DNA from: Gnetum montanum
Taxonomy: Eukaryota; Streptophyta; Gnetopsida; Gnetales; Gnetaceae
NCBI GenBank assembly: GCA_015680685.1
Contig: MNCI01000996.1
Coordinates: 299,370-363,369, forward strand
Length of the DNA: 64,000 nucleotides
Direction: 5' to 3'
Shown: in pieces, positions 11,641 through 21,869 of the stretch
Layout: every line of letters begins with the position of its first letter
How positions within the stretch are numbered: position 1 is the stretch's first letter
The notes under the pieces: generated by a model
The model's input: the letters and a program-made list of their open reading frames with translations, nothing else
Databases searched by the model: none
Told to the model about the DNA's origin: nothing
Position numbers and translations under genes: made by a program

Positions 11641-11771
11641 ATCATTGCCTTCTGAACTACTCATCACCACCTTTCGAATCACTCATCACTACCTCCCATG
11701 CTGTCCATCACTACCTCCCGCACTGCCTATCACCACCTCTTGTGCTACCCATTACCACCTTTGGGCCACCA
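11641..11771 (+). repeat. 22-bp tandem repeat, six units
   Basis: Units start ATCACTACCTCCC or variants at 11641, 11663, 11685, 11707, 11729 and 11751, an exact 22-bp spacing. A weaker seventh unit may precede them. The open frame over 11499-11783 is a His/Leu-rich reading of this CAC-rich repeat and is not called a gene. Confidence 0.85.
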
Positions 11772-12492
11772 CGTGAACCCTGAATGGATCATCTGTGAGT
11801 TGATGGAAAATTTGAATTTTTTTTGACAATTGACAAGAATTTTGAAATTCTCATCAATTGACGAAAATTTTTCAAAAACATTTTGCACCATTAGTATGAG
11901 TTTAAAATAAAATATGCACTTAATTATTTACAAAAATATAAATTGGTGTTATGGTAGTAACATAAATAAAATAATTTTCATTAAGTGCAGATGTCCTAGA
12001 GTAGGACTGGGATGGGTGACCTCTTGGAAAGACTCAAAAAACATAAAAATTAAGAAAACTTAAAATGGCTATAAATTTTGAATCTGGAGTCCATTTTCAA
12101 CCAAACAAAAACTGATTTCAATAGATTTGAACCTTATGGGCTCAATAGAGTTCTTAGATTTAGCTTTTGGATTATAGAAAATTATATTTTAATTCATTAA
12201 TTTAGGTCCCAAAAATAATTAGGATTTAGTACTCAGTGAGAAATCTATAACAGTTTCAACTTCTTCCACAATTGATTAAATGATTTTGAATCCCATAAAA
12301 GGGCCATAGAGGCTAAGGATTCTTAACATACCTAATTTCTTCAACTTACCGATGTCCAGAACCTGAAGAGTAAATTGGAGAGAAATGGAAACCTGAGTTA
12401 ATGATTGAATGAATGCCCTTGCAGGTAAAATTAATAAGATCAGAGGTGTTAAAGAAGAACTTTGACACTCACACCAAGGGTTTGGGATAGAG
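11772..12492 (+). other. Leader region before chromovirus B gag
   Basis: Apart from the 5S-like segment there are AT-rich stretches and an imperfect inverted pair around 11820-11875 (GAATTTT and CAATTGACAA copies). No copy of the 3' LTR of B (17053-17545) and no clear primer-binding site was found here, so the 5' LTR of B seems to be missing or too diverged to see. Confidence 0.5.
11979..12035 (+). other. 5S rRNA-like segment (internal promoter region)
   Basis: GAGTAGGACTGGGATGGGTG then ACCTCTTGGAAAGACTC closely follows plant 5S rRNA from the intermediate element through box C, and TTAAGTG just upstream fits box A. Only the middle to 3' part of the 5S sequence is recognisable. 5S-derived promoters are known in Cassandra-type elements and some SINEs. 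Here it lies in the leader of a Ty3/gypsy element and is not a functional rRNA gene. Confidence 0.7.
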
Positions 12493-13402
12493 ATGCAAAA
12501 TATGTCTGAAGAAATTAAGAAATTTTCCAAAAATTCAGAGGATAAATGGTCCAAAGTACAAGGAAAGATGGATTCCTTTGCAGACTCCATCAAGTAATTA
12601 ATTGACCATCTTATTCAACATTCCAATCCTACCCACGGTCTACCTAGAGAAAAACATTAAGATCAACCTTCCACTAGGAATCCACAAGCACAACCTCCAT
12701 ATATTAATTGATAGTATACAAAAATCCACGTTGTAGACCTTAGAACTGAAATCGAGGGTGAAGGATATGGGAACTAGCTTAATCCATCTAGAGAATCATT
12801 GACACAAGTTCATGCTAAGAAAGTAAAATTAGATCATTATGATGGAGCCCATGAATCTAGTGCTAAGGCAAAGGATTGGTTTGATACAATGAAAAATTAC
12901 TTTGATATGTTGAATTTGTCAAGTCATGAATGTCTAGAAGTTATCTTCTTGTATTTAAGAGAACTTGTAGTAACATGGTGGAATGGGCTAAGATCTCAAG
13001 GTTTGATTACAAATTGGCTTAATTTTTGTTGATATTTTGAATAGAAATATGTTCCCAATTCTTTTCTCAAAGAGCGTAAAATGAGATTTGATTTCTTAAG
13101 GTTGGGAAAATGATTTTTAGATGATTACTACAAAGAATTTTATGATCTTTTTTGATATGTAAGTCAGTGGGATGAGGGAAAATTAGCTTCAAAATTCATT
13201 GGAGGATTACATGCTTAATTATGTCCCCAAACACGAGCCCATAATTTTAAAACTATTGATGAAGCATATAGAATTGATAAGGATTATGAGGAATCAAATC
13301 AAATACAAGTGATACTTCGACAAGAAACTTTTCAACAAACCACCTTTCCACAAGCAATGGTAGAAGAGACATCAACAAAAAAATCTTGACCAGGATTTGG
13401 AT
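12493..13402 (+). pseudogene. gag of chromovirus B
   Basis: Starts at ATG 12493 (MQNMSEEIKKFSKNSEDKW), a charged N terminus read in one frame to a stop near 12597. The capsid domain is clearest at 12799-13032 with VKLDHYDGAHESSAKAKDWF and VVTWWNGLRSQGLITNW, the usual plant Ty3/gypsy gag core. It continues with frameshifts to about 13380. Gag packages the element RNA. The start is chosen as the first ATG of the frame and is uncertain. Confidence 0.82.
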
Positions 13403-13440
13403 GTTTCTTTTGTGGTGAGGATCATCTTAAATGAGATTGC
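13403..13440 (+). other. CCHC-type zinc knuckle of chromovirus B gag
   Basis: Reads CFFCGEDHLK, a stop (TGA where TGG is likely), then DC. The Cys-Cys-His-Cys order fits a nucleocapsid RNA-binding knuckle, with one residue fewer than usual between the second Cys and the His. Confidence 0.75.
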
Positions 13441-13605
13441 ACAAAATTTTAAGCAAAAATACAAAGGACCAACAAAGTCAAAAATTAGAAACCAAACCCA
13501 AACATGAACAAAGGAAAAATTATAGCTACTACAATAGCCATCAAGAAGATATCTACATCAACTAAATCAGACTTGCAAAAATTTTAATTTTCTTTACTAT
13601 TTTTT

Positions 13606-14202
13606 CAAGGTTCAATTGAAGGTAAAAAAATTAAATTCCTGATTGATAGTGGTGCTAGTGATAACTTTATTTCTCAAAATTTAATTAATTTATTGAAATT
13701 AAGTCTCCCTTCCAAAAAAATTATTAAGATAGAACTGGTAGATGGAACAACTATGAGCAAACATACCAAGTATGGAAAAATTAAATTTACCTTTCAAAAT
13801 ATGCCCTTTGTTGATGAACTTTTTGAATTTAAACTAGGTGATGTTGATGCAATTTTAGGAATGTGTTTCCTACAAAAATTTGATGTTACTAGCTACTTTG
13901 GAACTCATATTTTAAAAGTCCCAACCACTGACGGAGTCAAGGTTTTAAGGGGGGTAGGAACAACAAAGAAAATTCATATGATAGCTATTAAGAAAGCTAA
14001 AGGATTAGTCAAAAAAGGTGCTACAATGTTGGTTGTTAAAGTAATCCAACCTCAGAAATTTTCAAGTATTGAGATCTTGAATGAACTTAAAGAATATAAA
14101 GATTCAGTATTTGGTGAAACTAGAGAACTACCTCCAAAAAGAACTGTTGAACATGTCATTGATATTTTCTTGGTACAAAACTTGTCTCAAAACTCCTTAT
14201 AG
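13606..14202 (+). pseudogene. Protease and pre-RT linker of chromovirus B
   Basis: FLIDSGASDNFISQNLINLL carries the intact DSG active-site triad and AILGMCFLQKFDV the conserved ILG motif. Unlike copy C-A, the frame continues through KVLRGVGTTKKIHMIAIKKA into the linker before RT (VFGETRELPPKRTVEHVIDI), a segment that normally precedes the RT fingers. It ends at a stop at 14200. The active site looks intact, but the upstream frame has stops. Confidence 0.88.
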
Positions 14203-14870
14203 ATTTTCTACTTTAGAATTAAGAGAATTAAAAGTACAATTAGACAAATTATTGGAAGAAGGAAAAATTAGACCTAGAGTTTTACCTTAGGGTGCACCAA
14301 TTTTATTCATCAAAAAGAAAGATGGTACTCTAAGATTATGCATCGATTATAGAGAATTGAATAAAGTGAAAATTAAAAATACTTATCCTTTACCTAGAAT
14401 TGATGATTTATTTGATCAACTTATAGGTGCATGTTATTTCTCAAAAATTGATTTAAAATTAGGTTATCACCAAATAAGGATTAAGGAGAAAGATATTGAG
14501 AAAACTACTTTTAGAACCAGATATGGATTATACAAATTTGTTGTGATGTCGTTTGGATTAACTAATGCAACTGCAACATTTATGGCATTAATGAATATCT
14601 TGATCAATTTGTTGTGATGTCATTTGGAAAACTAATGGAATATACAAATTTGTTATAGTATTTATGGATGATATACTTGCTTATTCTAAATCAAGAGACG
14701 TGCATATCAAACATTTGAAAACTACAATGGAAATTCTTAAAGAACATTAATTAAAAGAAAAATTAAGTAAATGTGAACTCTTTAAGGAAGATGTTTCATA
14801 CTTAGGACATGTAGTTTCCAAGAAAGGATTGCAAGTAGATCCAAAAAAAAATTAGTATGATCTAGGATTG
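14203..14870 (+). pseudogene. Reverse transcriptase of chromovirus B, with internal duplication
   Basis: Translation gives [39 protein letters not shown] with the first catalytic Asp, [16 protein letters not shown], and after a disrupted stretch VFMDDILAYSKS with the Asp pair. Between 14600 and 14665 a second diverged copy of the TTTGTTGTGATGTC segment (first near 14541) is inserted, breaking the domain between the SFGLTNA and MDD motifs. The domain continues to GHVVSKKGLQVDPKK, then fades by 14870. Confidence 0.9.
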
Positions 14871-14940
14871 GCTTGAATTAAAATATGTTACAGTAGTTTG
14901 AAGTTTCTTATGATTAGCTAGTTTTTATTGATGTTTCATT

Positions 14941-15436
14941 AAATATTATTCTACCTTGATAGCCCCATTAACTAAGCTTTTGCAAGAGAAATGTGAGTTC
15001 AAATTTGATGAAAAATGCAGGGAATCTTTTCTCAGATTAAAGATGCTACTTACAATAGCACCTATTTTGAGAATTCTGGATGAAGATCTACCATTTGAAG
15101 TATCCATGGATGCCTGTGGAATAGGAATCGGTGTAGTTATTTCACAAGAAGATAAAGTGGTATATTATAAATCTCATAAATCACAAGGAGTCGAGGTAAA
15201 TTACTTAACCCATGATTTAAAATTACTAGCAATTGTTCATGCTTTGAAAGTTTGGATACATTATCTTTGGGGAAAGAAGTTTGTACAAAAAATAGATTAC
15301 AAAAGTTTAGAATATTTGCAAAGGCAACCTATTTTGAATACTTTTCAAAGGCAATGGATAGAATTATTAGCAATATATGATTTTGAAATCAAATATATTC
15401 CCAGTAAGAAAAATGTTGTAGCTGATGCCCTTAGTT
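14941..15436 (+). pseudogene. RNase H of chromovirus B
   Basis: One open frame from IAPLTKLLQEK to VVADALS at 15437. It includes FEVSMDACGIGIGVVISQ, the first conserved acidic motif, a VNYLTHDLKLLAIVHALKVW helix, the DYKSLEYL motif, and the final ADALS. This 160-residue frame is the best-preserved coding piece of element B. The join to RT is broken. Confidence 0.9.
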
Positions 15437-15479
15437 GAATGTGGAACCTATGGAAGAAGAAATTAAGAAACAAATAAAA

Positions 15480-16640
15480 GAAGACTCTTTAAAAAGATTT
15501 TAACCAATATTTCCAATGAGCCTCAATACCAACTCACTTCTAATGGTCTATTGATGAAAGGAAAAAGAGTATGCATACCAGAAGAAAATTGGAGACTAAG
15601 GTTGTTGTGTGAAGCATGTGAAGTACCATATGCAGGACACCTAGGTTCTATTAAGACCTATATGAGAATTTTCAAACCTAATTTTTGGCCTAGAATGAAG
15701 AATGATGTGTCCACATACATTAAAAATTGTCCAACATGTCAAAGAATAAAAGCTGAACAGAGGAAACCTAGTGGATTATTACAACCCTTGGAAGTTCCAA
15801 CCTGGAAATGGGAAGATATCACTATGTATTTCATTATGGGATTGCCAATAACCAAAAAAGGACATGACTCGATTTTCATAGTATTTGATCATCTATCAAA
15901 GATGGAACATTTTATAGCTTTGAAATCTACAAACACAGTAGAAGAAATAGGATATGTAGATCAACATTATTTATTTCAATTACCTGGTTGTCCAAAATCT
16001 ATCACTTCAGAAAGAGATCCCAAATTCATATCCAAATTCTGAAAAAAATTCTTTAGAGAGCTTGGAACCCAATTGAAATTTAGCAGAGCTTATCACCCTG
16101 AAACTGATGGACAAACTAAACAAGTGAATAGAATATTAGAAAATATCCTACTAGGATACATTTGGAGTAGACTAAAAACATGGTAGAATTATTTACATCT
16201 AGCAGAATTTTTCTACAATAACAATTATGAAGGTTCCATACATCAAACACTATTTGAAGTAGTATATGGATGTAATTGCCATACACCATTAACCTGGGAA
16301 GATCCAACCTTAAGAGTGGAATGGAAGGAAGAATAAATGAAAATAATAAAAAACATTGTGACAAGGGTTAAACAAAATTTGCAAGTTGCCCAAGATAAAT
16401 ATAAAGGATATGTAGATCAACATTGACTTAAAAAAATAATTCCAAGAAGGCGATCAAGTATTATTGAGAGTAAAACCTACTAGAAGTTCTCTTAAATTAG
16501 GAAAATATACTAAATTAGCACCTAGATTTTGTGGACCTTTTGAAACCTCTGAAATAATTGGTGAAGTAGCATATCGACTAAATCTTCCATAAACCTTAAA
16601 AATTCATCTAGTTTTTCATGTGAGATTGCTAAAGAAATTT
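15480..16640 (+). pseudogene. Integrase of chromovirus B (all three catalytic positions altered)
   Basis: The zinc-binding part holds HLGSIKTYMRI and CPTCQRIKAEQRKPSGLL. In the catalytic core WEDITMYFIMGLP has Tyr where the first catalytic Asp (MDFI) is expected. ITSERDPKFIS has Glu where Asp is usual. ETDGQTKQVNRI has Lys in place of the catalytic Glu. A GPF module follows (LAPRFCGPFETSEIIG), then HLVFHVRLLKKF. Stops are near 16040, 16185, 16334 and 16425. The enzyme is dead on several counts. Confidence 0.88.
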
Positions 16641-16689
16641 CATGAAAATGATGTACCATATGTATTGGATTGGAATACTTTGCCATTAT

Positions 16690-16875
16690 GATCCAACACC
16701 AACTTTGAAGGCAAGCCCATTATTATTAAAGACCAAAGAACCAAGAAATTACAAAATAAAACTATTAGTGATGTACTTGTTCAATGGTCAAATTATGATC
16801 AACATACTTGGGAAAATAGGGAGTATATTTTAAATAATTACCCTAAACTTTTTGATCATCCAGATATTGAATGAT
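16690..16875 (+). pseudogene. Chromodomain-like C terminus of chromovirus B
   Basis: In the frame ending at the stop near 16875 the translation includes TISDVLVQWSNYDQHTWENR and YPKLFDHPDIE. The VLVQW...TWE pattern, followed by a helix and YPxLF, is the usual ending of chromovirus integrases. There the chromodomain directs insertion to marked chromatin. A frameshift separates it from the integrase core. Confidence 0.7.
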
Positions 16876-17039
16876 AGGTTGAATTTATTATGGATGTAAT
16901 AAATTATGTTTATAAATTTTGATGTTTTATTTGTATAGATGATAATGAGGAAAATAATGGAACTGAAGCTAAGGAGCATAATGATGAAGTAGTTGTTGAG
17001 TAGCTGGATATCAAGTGCTCAAGGACAAGCTAGATGCTT
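16876..17039 (+). other. 3' untranslated region of chromovirus B
   Basis: Short AT-rich region with GATAATGAGGAAAATAATGG and similar purine-rich stretches, leading into the polypurine tract. No further gene. Confidence 0.5.
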
Positions 17040-17052
17040 AAGGAGGGTAGAT
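17040..17052 (+). other. Polypurine tract of chromovirus B
   Basis: AAGGAGGGTAGAT lies directly before the LTR start TGTAACATCCC, the usual primer site for plus-strand synthesis. Confidence 0.75.
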
Positions 17053-17545
17053 TGTAACATCCCATCCCTTATTAAGGATGGAAAAAATTGTAAACAATAT
17101 AATTAACCTTCTAATGAATGGGCACCTTGTTATGAGGAGTTATGGATATTCATGTATCCCTTTCGACCTATGCCATTTAAGGCTGAGGTTAGATGTCATG
17201 TCAGACATGGAGTTGTGGAGCCTAGAGAGGAGAGTAATGGGAGATGGGTGAAGCAAGATAAAAAGGGATTGATCACCACTTTCGTAGGATAACCTAACCA
17301 TGGTGGCAGTGCTAGATTCCCTCTAAGGCTTAAGTGGCATAGGAAGATAACCCAAAAGGGCTTTACAGTACACTTTTCCATTAATATAATTTTTCCATTT
17401 TCCTTGCTTAATTATTTAGTATCAATATTTATTTTCTAATTAATTCATTATTTAAGTATTTATAATATTTGCAATATATTATCCACAATAAATATAATAA
17501 ATTAGGCATTCATATTTTTATGACATCCAGGAATGGGATGTCACA
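17053..17545 (+). repeat. 3' LTR of chromovirus B
   Basis: 493 bp running from TGTAACATCCCATCCC to GGAATGGGATGTCACA. The ends form an inverted repeat of about 15 bp that includes TG and CA. The sequence right of it is gag of Tat element P1. Confidence 0.85.
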
Positions 17546-18540
17546 ACCATCTACTTCATATGCTTCCAACCAAATGAAACAAAAATTTGAATGTAAAGAT
17601 TGATCTAAATATACTAAGTTTCCTATGAAATCTTCCAAGCTCTAAGAATAGCTACTTAAACATGATCCTCCTTGTGAGATAGCTAGAGGTCCAGTGATAA
17701 CAATAAAAAATGATCCAAAACTACCAAAGTACTTCAATCTTGATAGGTTTTACCATTATCATCAACTAGCTACTACCATGAGACCAATTTTTACCTAGCA
17801 TTGAAAGATGATTTTCAAAATATGATCAATTATGAGGAGATGGCATTGAATGAATCCAACCCTTCAAACATTAATAATGGCTCTTACATCATAGCCTTGT
17901 TTACAACATCTACTCAATCTTGTCCTCCTAGATAACCATTTATCATCAAGGTACCACCTTAGCCTCAGAGCCTAAAGCCTAGAACACCCTTTTTCATATG
18001 AGTACCACCATATTTAGCCCCTCAAGAGCCCTTTTCTATATGTGTTCCACCTTTGATGGCATCAACATCACAACCTAAGAAAGTGTTAACGATCCCTCTA
18101 AAGCTAGGGAACCATTTGTTATTAGGGTGCCTCTACCATCTACAAATAAACCTACAACCACTCATAATCAATGCTCATCCATTATGGTCAATAACTTAAC
18201 ATTGTTAGCACCAATTAATAAGAAATCATTTCCATAATAGTGACAAAAAAACCTATCACTAGGTCATAAAATAAGTAAGTTGACCCATCAAAACCTACAC
18301 CAAGATAAAATTTACCCATGAACTCCATTACTCAAACTACATCAACTAATCTAACAAGAGAGAATAAGAAGTCAGGTATGAGCAAGGGGCCTAAGAAACA
18401 CATGTCAAAACATAAGCTGAAAATTCTAGAAAGAATAGAGAAAATTAATGTTACCAAGTCTAAAAGGTTACATGCTAAGAAAAAGAATTTCTTCATGATA
18501 ATGAAACAAGTTAAATGGTTACTGAAATAAAAGAGCACAT
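17546..18540 (+). pseudogene. gag C-terminal part of Tat element P1
   Basis: Broken frames match the same part of gag in P2 (49640-50860) and A (56340-56890). YTKFPMKSSKL corresponds to CTKLSMKS in P2, and KYFNLDRFYHYHQLATT to YFKLDHFCHYH in A. A Lys-rich stretch at 18318-18530 (MSKGPKKHMSKHKLKILERI) corresponds to the basic segment that precedes protease in P2 and A. Many stops. It abuts the LTR of chromovirus B, which probably inserted here. Confidence 0.78.
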
Positions 18541-18549
18541 CATTAAACA

Positions 18550-19430
18550 TATAAAACCTAGCCATGACTTTTCCTAGTTATAGAAATTCACTAGTTCAAA
18601 TGTTAACCTCTATTCCATTGAATAGAGACATGCTTGCTAACAAAGAATCCATTCACTCTATCATTAAGCAAACTCTACTTAGGAAAGATAAGAATCAAAC
18701 CATGTGTAACTTTCATGATAGTGAAGTTAAGATAGACCAAAAAAATGAAGAAGTGCTATTTGAGCCTCTCTTTATTACCATACGTGTTGGCAAGTACAAG
18801 GTCCATTGTGTTCATGTAGATGATGGGACAACAACCAACATGATACCCTTTACCATGACTAAGTGATTTGACCTAACTAAAAATATCTAGAAAACCTCTA
18901 CCTCTACACTTAAGTCATTTAGTAGGTCATGAGTAGTTGTATGAGGCTCTATCTCATTAGAATTTGTGGAAAGAGAGCAATTTTCCATGTCTACTAGTTT
19001 CCTAGTGGTTGAGAAAACACTTGGTTTCAACTTGATCCTAGGAAGATCATGGCTAGCAAAAATTCAAGTAGTCTTATCTTCTGTAGACCAAGAGATTCAC
19101 TTACCTTGTGAGAATGGTGAAATTATGATTCCTAAAGATAATATGTTTTTACCATTTGTTAACATCATCAATATTGAATGAGGATCAGAAGTAGAGTTTC
19201 AATATAAAAGTCCTTACACGAAACCTATGGCTAGTAACAACAAAAACAATAATGCTAACATTACCAACTCTACAATACTAAATGACAAAAAATAATGTCT
19301 ACTTCTTGTAATATTGAACAAGAAAATTGGCGAAACTAGGATTGTGCACAAGAGACCCCCTCCTTTATTGACATTAAGAAACAAATCCATAATTGACATT
19401 TTATCCCCTCCTTTATCAATGATCTCTTAT
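18550..19430 (+). pseudogene. Protease region of Tat element P1
   Basis: The open stretch 18564-18866 has YRNSLVQMLTSIPLNRDMLA, then FITIRVGKYKVHCVHVDDGT with TTNMIPFTM. VDDGTTTNMIP is the active-site region, where DGG/S-S-x-N-I/V-[IL]-P is typical of Tat proteases. The second half (18966-19181) has LGFNLILGRSWLAK, the ILGRxWL motif. The same pair is seen in A at 60886-61400. A Pro-rich tail (HKRPPPLLTLRNKSIIDILS) ends at 19430. The product would be an aspartic protease, now interrupted. Confidence 0.82.
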
Positions 19431-19519
19431 TTTCTTTTATAGCTTGTATCATGTTTTTATACTTATATAACATTTATATTCTCTTCTAAGATTATCCCAT
19501 GTTTGTTAAAAGAACATAA
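19431..19519 (+). other. AT-rich spacer after the protease
   Basis: Begins the non-coding spacer that separates gag-protease from the antisense gene in this family. Corresponds to 61550-61700 in element A by position. Confidence 0.4.
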
Positions 19520-19745
19520 AACTATGGGCTATCAAGGCCTAGAACTAGTATGGCCATGACCTACTAGGGCCTAAAACTAGTATGATCATGGCCTACCAGG
19601 GCCTAAACTAGTAAAGCCGTGGCCTTTCAAGGCCTAAAACTAGTATAACAATGGCCTTCCAAGGCCTCAAACTAGGAAACCATGGCCTACCAGGGCCTAA
19701 AACTAGTATAACCATGGCTTGCCAAGGACTAAAACTAGTGAATAT
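19520..19745 (+). repeat. About 32-bp tandem repeat, seven units
   Basis: The consensus is close to CATGGCCTACCAGGG followed by CCTAAAACTAGTATAAC. Each unit holds two GGCC boxes around a short centre, giving a small dyad. Related single or double copies occur at 30550-30630, 34445-34480, 34725-34760, 42820-42890 and 61940-61975, all in spacers of the same element family. Confidence 0.85.
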
Positions 19746-20160
19746 GGGATCTCATTTTCTTTCTGTTGAATATACATTTGTAGCATGTTTACTTAATAGC
19801 ATTGTTTACAATTTTTATTTATATTTTTACACTTTTTCATAATTTTTTACTATTACATCATTTTTTCAAATCTTACTTTATCATCTAGTTTCATACTTTT
19901 ACGTTAATTCATAACATACATTCATTTTTTTTGTTTACATAAAAACATAAAATAAAAAAAAAACTAAAAAAACTAAAATTGTGGTCAAGAACAACATAGA
20001 ACATGAAATCAAAATGTGACATCATGAACTTGAGTAATAGCCATAGTTACACTATGTAATAAATAGCAAAAATACATATATACTATGATGGCCAATAAAA
20101 CAAAAATAGCGATGTGGTCATAACAATATCACAAAAATAATAATAAGTTCATCATCATAA
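19746..20160 (+). other. AT-rich spacer, homologous to the spacer of P2
   Basis: Contains ATAGCCATAGTTACACTATG and similar stretches that recur at 51230-51420 in P2. It is probably the 3' untranslated region of the antisense gene. No coding frame seen. Confidence 0.5.
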
Positions 20161-20244
20161 TCAACAACCAAAATAAGCCATAGGAGGAGAAGGAGAAGGA
20201 GTAGAACTAATATCACTAAAACCATCATCATCATCACCCAAGGC
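20161..20244 (-). pseudogene. Last exon of the antisense gene in P1
   Basis: On the minus strand an acceptor TTTGTAG precedes a 28-codon exon reading ALGDDDDGFSDISST and PSPSPPMAYFGC, then a stop. It matches the last exon in P2 (acceptor TTTATAG, ALGDSSGNVKDN, then IDDDPPPPMALF) and, more weakly, in E20 (ATDDGSGPSNKGGDDP). The acidic start and Ser/Pro-rich end are the shared traits. The upstream exons are not recognisable in P1. Confidence 0.65.
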
Positions 20245-21869
20245 CTACAAATAATAAAACATTCCAACATTAGTAACCATAGTAGCTACAAACATAGTCA
20301 TACAACAATAAAAAAAACCAAAACAAAACAAAAATAAGCTTAAGAGTGATAACATTGACATGAAAAACAAAAACTTGAAAAACTAGCCAAGCTCATCAAC
20401 ACAGTTACAACTATAGTTAAAATAAAATTGAACCTTTAAATATCTCACTTGACACAAAAAGGAAAAAATTAAAAATTTTAACAAATACTTGACATAACAA
20501 ATCAATTTTGAAATTTTTTCAAATAGTTTACATACACAACAAGAACAAGAATTTCCACAAATAGTTGACACAAAATAAAATTTGCACAAACATAGGTGAC
20601 CAAAATTGATAGCACTTAGGCTTGTGAAGTGGAAAAATCACCAAATAATAGCATGGAACTTGAATAATACAAAATGCTAATGATTAGGGAAGAATGAGGT
20701 AGAAAACACTAGATTTTTTTTTATTTCAAAGGCTCATATGCTATCATTCCTTCCCTACAAAAATCATGAAGTGCTAAAATGTTATCCTATCAAGCATGGA
20801 AACCAAAAATGCTACTCTTGAAAAGCCAAGGATCAAACACACTAACCATAAGGTCATAGAAAAATCATAATATTCATTCCAAGCTCCAAACATTAGAATG
20901 TTGCAAATATTAGCTAGAAAAAAATCCAAAACCCTGCATTCAAGTAAGCTATGGAGAAAAATGCTAATTCTTGGGATAGGAAAAAATAATAAAATTTTAA
21001 TTAAAAAAAGTTTTAGGCCATAAACATCATTGAAAAACCCATGATTGACCTAGATTTTGCACTTACTAGTGTAGAAAAACCCCAAATTTACCAAAAAAAA
21101 CACTGCTGAAAAAAATCCTATTTTGGTTCATAATGACTATAGAAAAATTATAAAAAATATAAAAATTGACTAGAACCCTACTATGCTACATTCCCCAATT
21201 TCAAATATCCACAATGCTAGCTATGGCAAGAAAACATCCCATCAACGCTACCATATGTGGCAAGAAAAAACCATAAATGCTAGAAAACATCTAAAACAAG
21301 ATAGAATTCTATACATGGAGCTTGGAAAAAAAAACTCAAATATTCACTGAAAAAGCTAAAAAAACCTAGATTTCATTTTTGTAACTAGTCAAAAACCTAT
21401 AATCATGATTCTACCTAGTTTAAAATCAAAATCCTTACCACACATAGGCTTATAAAAACCTAGAACACTATCAATCCATGTTGGGAAATAATGGAAAATG
21501 TAAAGAAAATGGATACATTTGCACTATAGATGTAGATCCATCTCTTGTATATGGGTTGGAAACCCTTGATCCAATCCTCTTAGCCTTCTCTACCTCTTCC
21601 ATTCTTGCATTCATACTCATCAATCCTTTCTTCCTTGTCATGGTTGTAGAATCTCATGTGTTCAACCTTCAAATGATAATAAAAGATCCTAGATTTGCTC
21701 TCACATGCTAAGCACAAGAAGTAGAAAAAGTCAAATTAGCTTGGATAATCTAGGGGGATAGAGTTTTATAATCTCAACCTACTTCAAAAACTATGAGAAT
21801 GAAATTAAAAATGAAATTGGGGCCACACGATGAAGTTTAGTGTGAGATTTCTTCCTCTAGGTTGCACAT
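20245..21869. other. AT-rich region of P1 without recognisable gene
   Basis: By position this should hold the upstream exons of the antisense gene, but no frame resembles the exons in E20, A or P2. There are short recurring phrases (GCTAGAAAA, AAAAACCC) suggesting decayed tandem repeats. The 77-codon open stretch at 21478-21711 has no supporting features. Confidence 0.45.

Larger units (their letters stand above)
12493..17545 (+). mobile_element. Chromovirus (Ty3/gypsy) element B, 5' LTR not found
   Basis: gag, zinc knuckle, protease, RT, RNase H, integrase, GPF module and a chromodomain-like tail follow in order on the plus strand, then a polypurine tract and a 493-bp LTR. The chromodomain-like C terminus places it among chromoviruses. 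Its right edge abuts gag-like sequence of Tat element P1, so it probably inserted there. The left edge is unclear. Numerous stops make it inactive. Confidence 0.88.

Noticed and set aside
11499-11783. 94-codon open frame, Leu- and His-rich
   Set aside because: Produced by CTC/CAC repeats, including the 22-bp array. No homology seen.
11979-12035. Functional 5S rRNA gene
   Set aside because: Only the part around box A to box C is recognisable. The 5' domain and terminator are missing.
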